A stretch of DNA of 64,000 nt from assembly GCA_937884975.1 (NCBI GenBank), contig CAKZZS010000033.1, forward strand, positions 18,390-82,389, written 5' to 3'. How positions within the stretch are numbered: the stretch's first letter is position 1; every line of letters starts with the position of its first letter. This document shows positions 26,781-35,400 of the stretch, in pieces. The position numbers and the translations under genes are program-made. This stretch comes from an uncultured Clostridia bacterium (GTDB lineage Bacteria; Bacillota; Clostridia; Oscillospirales; Acutalibacteraceae). Under the pieces are notes generated by a model that worked only from the letters and a program-made list of their open reading frames with translations, made no database searches and had not been told where the DNA came from.

Positions 26781-28703
26781 ATGAAAAACATTTACTTTGT
26801 GCAGGTCGGCGTCGCCTTCGGCAATTCGGTTTATCTGCCGTACGCCACGGGAACAATTGTTGCAAGCTGCAAATCAAGGCCTGAAATTACAAGTGAATAT
26901 GCGTTTCCGGATATTATTTTCAAACGCGAAAAGCTCGTTGACGTTATGAAGAGAATTGTCGACCCTTATATGGTTGCCTTTTCGTGCAATATATGGAATA
27001 TCGAGTTTAACAAGGCGCTTGCGAAAAAGGTGAGGGAAAAATATCCCGACTGCATTATTTCCTTCGGCGGTCACAGCGTCGGTCATACCACGGACGTTTT
27101 AGAGCAAATTGACACCGTTGACAACGTCACCTTCGGCGAGGGAGAAACCGTTTTTCCCGAGCTTCTTCTTGCGTTAAAGGACGGAGACTTGAGCAAGGTC
27201 AAATCCATTGCCTACCGCAAGGACGGAAAAATCGTAAAGACGGACATGGCTTGCCCGTGCGACCTGACAAAGCTGCCGTCGCCTTATCTTAACGGCGTTT
27301 TTGATAACATTATTGTCGATAATCCCGAAATCGATTTCAGCGGTATACTTGAAACCAACCGCGGCTGTCCGTATTCGTGCGCCTTCTGCGACTGGACTCA
27401 CGGCGGAAAGAAGATGAGGTTCTTCCCCGAGGAAAAAATCAAGGCGGAAATACTCTGGATGGCGGAGCATAAAATTGAGTTCTGCTACGGCGTCGACTCG
27501 AATTTCGGTATGTTTACAAGGGACCTTGATATAGTCGATTTTCTTGTTGAAACAAAAAGGAAATACGGCTTTCCGAAGATTTTCAGAACAAACTATGAAA
27601 AAAACTGTACGGACAGGGTTTTCCGTATATGCAATACGTTGAACGAGGTCGGTATGGACAGAGGCGCGACAATTTCTTACCAGTCGCTCTCTCCCGAGGC
27701 GCTTAAGAATATCGGCAGAAAGAACCTTACTCTTGAGCATTTTTCGGACCTTATGCACAGGTATAACGAAGCAGGCATAGCCACCTATTCGGAGCTTATT
27801 CTCGGCTTCCCCGGGGAAACGTACGAAAGCTTCTGCAAGGGAATCTGCACTCTGCTTGAGCAGGGACAGCACAGCTCGCTGTACGTTTATCTTTGCGAAA
27901 TACTCCCGAACGCAGGTATGGCTGACCCCGACTACGTCAGGGAGCATAAAATAAAAACCATCAAGGTTTATTTCAAAAATGCCCACAGCACCGCGAACAG
28001 CAACGACGAAATTCACGAGTATTCAAATCTTGTGCGTTCAACCGATACAATGGATGAGGACGACTGGGTACGCTCAAATTTGTTCTCCGTTTGCGTTCAG
28101 TGCTTCCATTCGCTCGGCATACTCAGGGCGTTTGCGCTCTACCTTTATTATGAGCACATTACGGATTATTTCACCTTCTATTCGGGACTGAGCGACTTCC
28201 TGCTTAAGTCCGACGGGAAATTGGGTGAGCTGTGGCGTGATTTCAAGAGTCGCTATGACAATTCGCTCAAGGGCAACTGGCATTACTATAATCCGCTTTT
28301 CGGCGACATAACCTGGACTCATGAGGAGGGTATGTTCCTTCAGGCGGCGTATTCGTGGGAAGAATCCGTAGAGGAGCTTTTGCCCTATGTCAGACAGTTC
28401 GGCATACCCGAGGATATTTTAAACGATTTAGTAACTTATTCGGAAATGATAATCAAAAAGCCGGGTGACAAAAAGCGTGAAGCAACGCTGAATTATGACG
28501 TGCCGACTTACCTTGAAAATATTTACGAGCGCACAAAGCAGCCGCTCGAAAAAACCGAAACCGTATTTGCAATTTTACCTAAAAAGCCTTATGAGGACTG
28601 GAAGCAGTACGCAAGAGAGGCTATCTGGTACGGAAGGCGTAAAGAGGCGAATATTTACCATAAGGACGAGTACAGCGTGAAAAAGACGCAAACGGACAAA
28701 TGA
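26781..28703 (+). CDS. B12-binding-type radical SAM protein, long form
   Basis: 640 residues, RBS AAAGGAAG. N-terminal Rossmann-like domain (about 1-170: MVAFSCNIWNIEFNKAL, IISFGGHSVGHT, GEGETVFPELL) without the DxHxxG motif. Radical SAM core: ETNRGCPYSCAFCDWTHGG (CxxxCxxC), then DSNFGMFTRDLDI, SYQSLSPEALKNIGR and ELILGFPGETYESF. A large C-terminal helical region (about 400-640) has no family I recognise. Pairs with the first radical SAM gene and flanking glycosyltransferases; role inferred as tailoring of an envelope glycan or lipid. Confidence 0.87.
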   Translation: MKNIYFVQVGVAFGNSVYLPYATGTIVASCKSRPEITSEYAFPDIIFKREKLVDVMKRIVDPYMVAFSCNIWNIEFNKALAKKVREKYPDCIISFGGHSVGHTTDVLEQIDTVDNVTFGEGETVFPELLLALKDGDLSKVKSIAYRKDGKIVKTDMACPCDLTKLPSPYLNGVFDNIIVDNPEIDFSGILETNRGCPYSCAFCDWTHGGKKMRFFPEEKIKAEILWMAEHKIEFCYGVDSNFGMFTRDLDIVDFLVETKRKYGFPKIFRTNYEKNCTDRVFRICNTLNEVGMDRGATISYQSLSPEALKNIGRKNLTLEHFSDLMHRYNEAGIATYSELILGFPGETYESFCKGICTLLEQGQHSSLYVYLCEILPNAGMADPDYVREHKIKTIKVYFKNAHSTANSNDEIHEYSNLVRSTDTMDEDDWVRSNLFSVCVQCFHSLGILRAFALYLYYEHITDYFTFYSGLSDFLLKSDGKLGELWRDFKSRYDNSLKGNWHYYNPLFGDITWTHEEGMFLQAAYSWEESVEELLPYVRQFGIPEDILNDLVTYSEMIIKKPGDKKREATLNYDVPTYLENIYERTKQPLEKTETVFAILPKKPYEDWKQYAREAIWYGRRKEANIYHKDEYSVKKTQTDK

Positions 28704-28712
28704 GGAAACGAT

Positions 28713-29648
28713 ATGAGTAAAAAGCTTATTTCGGTTTGCATACCGGTATTCAATGAAAAAGAGAATATTGAAAACGCGTATGAGCGTATTTGCGCCGTTA
28801 TGAGTGAAATGGCGGATTATGAATATGAGATAGTCTTTTTTGACGACGGTTCAACTGACGGCAGCGGTAAAATTATTGAGGAGCTTTGTGAAAAGGACGA
28901 ACGCGTGAAGGCTGTTTTTTACGAAAGAAATTTCGGCTATTCAAAGACCGTTTTCTACTGTATGCAGCAGGCGAAGGGCGACGCGGCGATAATTGTTCAC
29001 TGCGATTTGCAGAATCCGCCCGAGAAAATTCCGAATTTTGTTAAAAAGTGGGAAGAGGGCGCCGATGTTGTAATGGGCGTAAAAAGCAAGAGCAGGGAAA
29101 ACAAGTTTATGTATTTCCTGCGTTCGCTCGGATATTTTATTCTCAATTTTATATTCGGAATGAATATTGTGCCTCACGCAACCGAATTTGAACTGCTTGA
29201 CAAAAGCATTATTGAGGTTTTAAACGGCATTTCCACGCAGAATCCGTTTTTGCGCGGATACATACTCGAATACGGAAAGAATATTCAGAAGGTTTATTAC
29301 ACCCAGGACAAGCGCAAAAGCGGAAAGTCGCATTTTAATTTCAAGCGTTATTACGATTTTTCGCTCGGCGGAATTGTCAGTATGAGCACCTGCCTTCCGC
29401 GCAGGTTCATACTGTTTTCGGTAATCGCCTTAATTGCTTTGTTTTTGGAATTTTTCATTCGCTTTATTCCGGCTTGCGTTTTAATGGAAAGCGAAGTGTT
29501 CTGGAACGGGCTTATTATACGAATAGGGCTGTTTGCGCTGTTGCTTCTTATAATGCTTGTTTCCGTTATTTTCGAATATGTAATTACGGTTATGAAAAAC
29601 ACGGAGCAAAAGCCGTTTGTAATTGAGAAAAAAAGACTCCGTTACTGA
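28713..29648 (+). CDS. Polyprenyl-phosphate glycosyltransferase (GT2, DPM1/GtrB-like)
   Basis: 311 residues. GT2 core: ISVCIPVFNEKENIENAYE, FDDGSTDGS, YERNFGYSK, CDLQNPPE (DxD equivalent) and KRKSGKSHF. Two C-terminal membrane helices (about 230-255 and 265-290) match the GtrB/DPM1 type that loads a sugar onto undecaprenyl phosphate. It starts 9 nt after the radical SAM gene. Confidence 0.92.
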   Translation: MSKKLISVCIPVFNEKENIENAYERICAVMSEMADYEYEIVFFDDGSTDGSGKIIEELCEKDERVKAVFYERNFGYSKTVFYCMQQAKGDAAIIVHCDLQNPPEKIPNFVKKWEEGADVVMGVKSKSRENKFMYFLRSLGYFILNFIFGMNIVPHATEFELLDKSIIEVLNGISTQNPFLRGYILEYGKNIQKVYYTQDKRKSGKSHFNFKRYYDFSLGGIVSMSTCLPRRFILFSVIALIALFLEFFIRFIPACVLMESEVFWNGLIIRIGLFALLLLIMLVSVIFEYVITVMKNTEQKPFVIEKKRLRY

Positions 29649-29672
29649 GTTTTACTGAAAGCAGGTAAAAAA

Positions 29673-30461
29673 ATGTCAACTGAAAATACAAAAAAGAATA
29701 ACCTGACGGTTATCGGCGCGCTGGTATTACTGTTCGGCGTGTTCTGGATTTTCTGCCGTATTGAGCTTTTTGGCGCAAATCCGATACCGTTTATTATTGA
29801 CTGCGTATTTTTCATTTTTATTTACGCGCTTTGCCTGTTTGAAATTCCGCTTATTATTCCCTTGCTTTGTCTTGTTCTCGGCTGCGTTGGCAGGGGATAC
29901 CTTTATATGACCGCTTCGGGCGCAACGCAGGAGGACTTTTTAATTGAGCTTACTTACTTTTTTGCCCTTGTATTCTTTATTGAACAGCTTTACTATGTAA
30001 GGGGAAAGGGCGAGACGGTATTTGTAATGATACTGTCCTACACTCTGCGTTTTATTCAGCTTGTATGTGTTGGCGGACTTATTTACATTTTTGACGACAG
30101 AATCAAATTTTACTATTTCTTTATATTTAATATGTTTATGGCGGTTGCCGTAAGCATTATTTACCTTGTAATTGCATTTGTAAAAACGGACGAAAAGAAA
30201 AGCAAGAGCAAGAAAAAGAAGCAAAAGGAGCCTGAAAACGATTATAAGCAGATGAGAATTTCCTTCGGCTTTTCGGTTATTCCCGTTGCGGCTTCGTGTC
30301 TTTTCCTTGTTCTCAACAGGGCAAATTCCCAGAATATTATATCAGTCCTGCCGATGCTCTGGCTTGTGAATATCGATCTTCTTTATATCAAGGGGCATCC
30401 GCTGGTTTGCTCCTTTGTAAAGAAGGTCGGCGATAAAACGGCTTCGTTTTTAAATAAGTAA
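29673..30461 (+). CDS. Hypothetical polytopic membrane protein
   Basis: 262 residues, RBS AAGCAGGT region. About seven to eight hydrophobic helices, with a basic loop (KKSKSKKKKQKEP) near residue 180. No family recognised. Position after a DPM1-like transferase and before another large membrane protein suggests a flippase-like or assembly role for the lipid-linked sugar; that is inference only. Confidence 0.75.
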   Translation: MSTENTKKNNLTVIGALVLLFGVFWIFCRIELFGANPIPFIIDCVFFIFIYALCLFEIPLIIPLLCLVLGCVGRGYLYMTASGATQEDFLIELTYFFALVFFIEQLYYVRGKGETVFVMILSYTLRFIQLVCVGGLIYIFDDRIKFYYFFIFNMFMAVAVSIIYLVIAFVKTDEKKSKSKKKKQKEPENDYKQMRISFGFSVIPVAASCLFLVLNRANSQNIISVLPMLWLVNIDLLYIKGHPLVCSFVKKVGDKTASFLNK

Positions 30462-30474
30462 AGGAGGATGTCTT

Positions 30475-31755
30475 TTGAAAAAGCAAAAACAAAAAAGCGG
30501 TTTTTTAAGTGAACACCGTTTTTGTATCGCGTCCTTCCTTTATTTAACGCTTTACAATTACGTTATAGTGACCCGTCTTAAGCTCTGGAAGGTTGAGTCG
30601 GGCGGAACCTTTATGCACCACATTATCGACTATAAGAGTCTGGGCTTTCGTTCTGGACTTTTACCGGGGTCAATTTTTTACTCGATTTTCGGTTCAAAGG
30701 CGTCCGTTACAACGGCGACGATATACGAAACGGTATTACTGCTGCTGTTCTTTTTCGGTTTATCCGTTGCGCTTGAAAAATTTATGAAAAGAGTTCGGCC
30801 GCAGGACAGACCTGCAGCGGCTGCGCTTGTGTTTCTTTATCTTTCGGGACCGTTCACCTTTGCGGCGTTTTCGGACACGCTCGGAATGCTTGACGCGTAT
30901 TTCCTTTATTTCTCGCTTATATTCTTCTTTATAATTGAAAACAAGGTTATGCGTTTTCTCATTCCCGTGATTTTTGCGCTGTGCCTTATGACTCATATGT
31001 CGGCGGTGCTTTGCTGTATAATTCTTCTTTCGATAATTCTTCTCTACAGGATTTCAATTGAAGAGGACGGAAAAAAGAAAAAGACTTATACGCTTATCTT
31101 TGCTCTCTCAATGCTTGTAACCGCCGGGCTTTCGGTTTACTTTACCGTTTTTGTAAAGGAAATGCCGCTGACGGTTGAAAAGTTTAACGAAATGCTTGAG
31201 GGCAGGGGAGGAACATACCTCGCTTATTACGATTACACCTTCTACGACTACAATATTTATAACGGAACGGGACTTTATCCCGAGGAGCTTTATTCAATTG
31301 AGTCTCCGTTGTGGAGGGCTTTAAGGCTCGCAATACAGAAGGTATATTTCCTTCATACGGAATTTGTACGCGTTTATACGCCTAACGCTTCTCAAAGGAT
31401 ATTGCGTTACGTCGCTGCGGTTCTTCTGCTTTCGCCGCCGATGTATTATTACTATAGAATTATGGGTCGGTTCTTTAAGAGCATTGAAGGCAATAAGCTT
31501 AAAAAGTTCAGCGTATTTCTTATGATGGTTCAGTTCCCGTTTACGGTTATAACGGGTTGCCTTTTCTCGCTTGACGTTATACGTTGGTTTACGCACGCGT
31601 TTATAATTTCGCTCACCATGCTTCTTTTCGTAATGGACAGGGAGGAGCAGGTGAAAACGCAGACGCTCCAAACGGTTGAACGCGTAAGGCATAACCCTGC
31701 GGCGCTCATTTACGCGCTGTCATATTTCTTCGTGAACTTTGCCGCTTATACCTGA
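30475..31755 (+). CDS. Hypothetical large membrane protein, possible GT-C-like glycosyltransferase
   Basis: 426 residues from TTG 30475, with GGAGGA at 7 nt. About ten membrane segments; acidic and aromatic residues in the first external loop (KVESGGTFMHH) and a long loop near 240-290 rich in Tyr (YYDYTFYDYNIYNG). This layout resembles GT-C enzymes that use lipid-phosphate sugars, but I see no decisive motif. Downstream of a DPM1-like enzyme, which would supply such a donor. An intrinsic terminator follows. Confidence 0.7.
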   Translation: MKKQKQKSGFLSEHRFCIASFLYLTLYNYVIVTRLKLWKVESGGTFMHHIIDYKSLGFRSGLLPGSIFYSIFGSKASVTTATIYETVLLLLFFFGLSVALEKFMKRVRPQDRPAAAALVFLYLSGPFTFAAFSDTLGMLDAYFLYFSLIFFFIIENKVMRFLIPVIFALCLMTHMSAVLCCIILLSIILLYRISIEEDGKKKKTYTLIFALSMLVTAGLSVYFTVFVKEMPLTVEKFNEMLEGRGGTYLAYYDYTFYDYNIYNGTGLYPEELYSIESPLWRALRLAIQKVYFLHTEFVRVYTPNASQRILRYVAAVLLLSPPMYYYYRIMGRFFKSIEGNKLKKFSVFLMMVQFPFTVITGCLFSLDVIRWFTHAFIISLTMLLFVMDREEQVKTQTLQTVERVRHNPAALIYALSYFFVNFAAYT

Positions 31756-31772
31756 TAAAAGAATTAAGTAAA

Positions 31773-31808
31773 AAAGACGTGCAGATTACTTTCTTTGCAC
31801 GTCTTTTT
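31773..31808 (+). terminator. Intrinsic terminator of the radical SAM/glycosyltransferase unit
   Basis: AAAGACGTGCA and TGCACGTCTTT form a perfect stem, ending in a T-run. Confidence 0.9.
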
Positions 31809-31819
31809 CTATACGCAAA

Positions 31820-31990
31820 TTGACAAAACTTTTATAAAGAATATTGTGAAATATGTTCAAAAATATGTCGAAAAATCGTGCAAAAACCTTTAAAATACGT
31901 CATTGTTCACAATTCGTTTACAATTTCGGCAAAAAATCTCAATTAGAAATTTGCAAATTGCCCAAAATGGCAAATTTTTTTTGTGAGAAA
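31820..31990 (+). other. AT-rich intergenic segment with possible small-RNA unit
   Basis: Very AT-rich stretch without an ORF. TTGACA (31820-31825), a 16-nt spacer and TATTGT (31842-31847) could be a promoter. AAATTGCC...GGCAAATTT followed by a run of eight T near 31985 looks like a terminator. Together they could define a transcript of about 130 nt, but random occurrence in such AT-rich DNA is quite possible. Confidence 0.3.
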
Positions 31991-32021
31991 CAGAAAAATG
32001 TGAAAAATTCGTGAATTTATA

Positions 32022-32050
32022 TTGACTATTTGGTACATTTATTTTATAAT
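32022..32050 (+). promoter_or_regulatory. Promoter of the structured leader and giant secreted protein
   Basis: TTGACT (32022-32027), 17-nt spacer, perfect TATAAT (32045-32050). Predicted transcription start near 32057, leaving a 350-nt leader. Confidence 0.8.
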
Positions 32051-32056
32051 TTGAGT

Positions 32057-32400
32057 AACCATAGGAGTGGTGTCAAAGGGCGTAGTGCCCCCATTTTGCG
32101 GGGGAGTCTGTCCGAAACGGGCAAAAACCCCGCCGATACACATCCTCTGGTAATAAACCTCTCGGGTGTGTATCATCTGTCTTATGCTGCTTTTTCAGTT
32201 ACGCAATTGGGGAAGACAGTGGGACAATTTCCGAGAAAACACTGACGGCGTTTGCGGAAGCTTCCCTATACCTATTATATATAGGTGAAAAATCGGGGCG
32301 GTCAGAAGTGACAAACAAATCGCAGTCGCAAACAATCGGTGTTCGCCCACACCGTTAAAAGCGGGCGGCAGACATTATATATTTATATAATGATTATTTA
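32057..32400 (+). ncRNA. Candidate structured leader RNA of unknown class
   Basis: Starting near the predicted transcription start, helices occur in order: GGGC/GCCC (about 32079-32090); GCGGGG (32098-32103) with CCCCGC (32128-32133), enclosing TGTCCG-AAA-CGGGCA; GATACACATCC (32135-32145) with GGGTGTGTATC (32164-32174); CTGTCTT (32177-32183) with AAGACAG (32213-32219); CACTGAC (32240-32246) with GTCA-GAA-GTG (32301-32310); ACCTAT/ATAGGT (32270-32286). GTTTGCG (32250-32256) also matches CGCAAAC (32327-32333), which crosses the CACTGAC helix. CGGTGT/ACACCG (32337-32354) has a loop CGCCC that matches GGGCG (32363-32367), an H-type pseudoknot about 35 nt before the RBS. I compared it with the c-di-GMP, cobalamin, T-box, SAM, 6S and tmRNA patterns I remember and found no match. 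Confidence 0.6.
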
Positions 32401-32409
32401 TGGAGGTGT

Positions 32410-35400
32410 ATGTTCTTGAAAAAGACTACAAAACTTTTAAGCGTACTTCTCGCTGTAGTTATGATGTTGTCTTGCTTCACAATGGCTTCATACGCTGCCA
32501 AGGCTGTGTACCAGACCGGTGCAAACCTTCAGTCATTAGGCGCGTACAGCCCTGACGGTGCTGCAACACGTTTCTCAACAGAAGAGAGAATGTCAATCCT
32601 CTTTGACTGGCTTGACACAGTTCTTTATAACGTCGACTTTGACGGTATTCATAATACCAAAGTAGTTACTATCGATATTACTATTAACTCTGTCGACGAA
32701 ATCTGCGCTTCACTTGACAGCCTTAAATCGGCATTGAGCAACACTCTTGTTCAGCTCGCCGGCGGCATCGGTCTTTTAGGCGACCTTAAGAGCGTTTCTC
32801 TTTCAAGCTGGACAGCTAACACAAGAAGAAGCGGCGCTCAGCTGACAATCGTTTCGTTGCTTTGTTCAGTTCTTAAAGATAATGCTTCACTTGTTGACTC
32901 AATTCTCAGCAAGGGCAGCGTAAACCTTGGTTCTATCGTTGGCGGTATGGTTGACGTTTCAAAGATCAACGTTATCCTTTCCAACGTTCCGAAGTTCGTA
33001 CTTACAAAGCTTTATCCGCTTATGTCCCGTAAGGACGACACAAAGACAATTGCCGACGGTTATTACGACGGCACAGGCTCAGGCTCCATTTCAAGCACAC
33101 TTAACACATTCGTTAACGGCTTGTTCCAGAAGCCCCAGTCCACAACAACTTATAAGGAAGACGCTTCCGGTAACTGCATCAGCGGTCACACTCTTCCCTC
33201 CGCAGCTTCAAGTAACCTTCGTTACTACTATGTAAAGACAGCTGCTTCAGGAAACGTTCCGGCATACTTCACCTGCTACGTTTATGATCCCAACGGTAAT
33301 AAATACGTTGCAGAGGACGCTAAGTTCTACAGAGAAGAGGAAGGCGAAGGCTCAGGCATATACGTTTATAAGACTGCAGCAGGCGACGGACTCAAGTATT
33401 ACAAGACCGGTTCTTATTGGCTTCCCTCTTTCGTAGGTCAGTCAATTAACATCAACAACGAAAGCGTTGCAGGTCTGTTCTACAAGTTCATTCCCTATGT
33501 ATTCGCAGACCTTGCTCCCATCGCTCTTAACGGTTTCGTTAAGCAGGCTCTTGCTACTTGGATGGGCGCCACAGAGACAAAGATATTTGAGGGTAAAGCA
33601 AGCGAGGCTTCAGACGTTCTTGCTACGCTTCCCGCTGACGTTCAGACTTTCTTCACGGCAACTGTTCCTTATTATCAGTTCTCATATTCAAATTACCTTG
33701 CATACAGCGATGACGTTCAGTACTATCGCTATATCGATAAGGACACAAACACTGAAGAGTGGTTCACGCTTGATATGACAACAGGAAACTATTTCCTTAG
33801 CCTGTTTGATTTAAGCTACACCGTAAGCGGCGACTTTATGGATGAGTTCGTTCCTTCTTCAGGTACAGCTACAAAGACTCTCTTCCAGAGCCTTAACGAT
33901 TTCCTTTGCAAGGCAGCTCAGACTGTTCTTAAGTCCGATGTTTATAATTCACTCGGCCTTCAGACAGGCGACAATGCTTACCTTGTTTCCAACCTTCGTA
34001 AGGCAGCTCAGAAGCTCCTTCCCGAGTCTCCTGACGCTATCCTCGGTACTGATTATCTCCATCACTATGACGGATACTATCAGCTGCTTGTAAACACAAG
34101 CGCAACCGACGACGAAGTATTCTCGGCTCTTGCAGCTATCATTGCTAAGGCTCTTATGCCTCAGCTTATTCTTCCTTCGGCTGACAATCTTGCAGGCCAG
34201 AAGGTTGGCGCAGTTCTCGCTTGCGTAGTTCGTGAGCTCGTTACACAGTTCGTACCTACGTACAACTATGACGCACTTATCTTCACAGATTACAATGCAA
34301 GAACACTCGTTGCAGGCAAGGATAACAGCTACTGGCTTGACGTTATCCTTACAATGGGCGTTGACGTTGGTATGTCCTACCTTTCAAATCTCACCGACCT
34401 TGGCTATGACAAGACAGGTGGATTTATATTCGCAGACAGCAAGACTTATGATCTTGCAACCTTCGAATCCAACCCGCAGGCTTGGGAAGCTACGGTTGAC
34501 TGGATCATCGACTGGGCTCTTACAGTTGTTTCGGGCACTAACTATGAGTGGTGCTGGAACATCCAGAACATTGTTGACGTAAGCGGTCTTACTATAGCTC
34601 TCGGTTCGGCACAGGATCCTTGGGTTAAGCTTGATAAGATCCTCACAGATCTTCTTCCGCTTAAACAGATTATCAACTGTACAGCAGCTGACGGTCAGAC
34701 ATGGCTTGAGACAGTCCTTCGTGACAAGCTCATCCTCGGTATTGCTGACCTTAAGTTCGAGAACATCTTCGGTAAGGGTGACAACTACACGGCAAGCGGT
34801 AACGCAGGTCTCCTCAGCATCCCGTCGAATTCAGTTCTCAGAACAGCAGGCACAAACACAGGTGCTCTCACCCAGCTTATCCTTGTTGTAAGAGATCTTG
34901 TTAATAAGGTTCTCTACAAGGTATTGGGTACAAACCTGTTTGCTACAGCTACATTCACAAACATTGATACGCTTAACAACCAGACTAACATCAGAAAGCC
35001 CATCAATGTTCTTCTTACAAATCTTCCGACAGCTTATACAAACGGTCTCCTGACGACTCTTCTGCCGATTATTGAGATGTTCGTAGGCTGGAAGACAGGC
35101 TCACAGGAATTCGTTGACCCCGAGCTTAAGTGGTCAGCTTCCTACATCTTCCGTGATGCCGACACAAACGACGGTATTACACTTACAATTACAAATAAGT
35201 CCGCAGGTATGCTCCTTAAGAACTATAAGGAAGACGGTACATCCACATACGAGCAGGCTTATAACGTAATCATTGACTCCGTAAGCGGTTCGGGCGTTTC
35301 CTGCTCGCTTACAACGGGTACAACAACAATTTCGCCTTACGGCAGAACTATTTACACAATTAAGGCTTCGTCAGTTCCTTCAGCGGATACTGCAGCCCAG

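Noticed and set aside
27174..28016. 280-codon ORF on the minus strand
   Set aside because: Shadow of the radical SAM gene, whose CxxxCxxC motif lies on the plus strand.
32030..32245. 71-codon ORF on the plus strand
   Set aside because: It starts between the promoter elements and overlaps the perfect helices of the candidate leader RNA; no RBS and no protein-like composition.
32057..32400. Cobalamin, c-di-GMP, T-box, SAM, tmRNA or 6S RNA
   Set aside because: None of the sequence hallmarks I remember for these classes is present.
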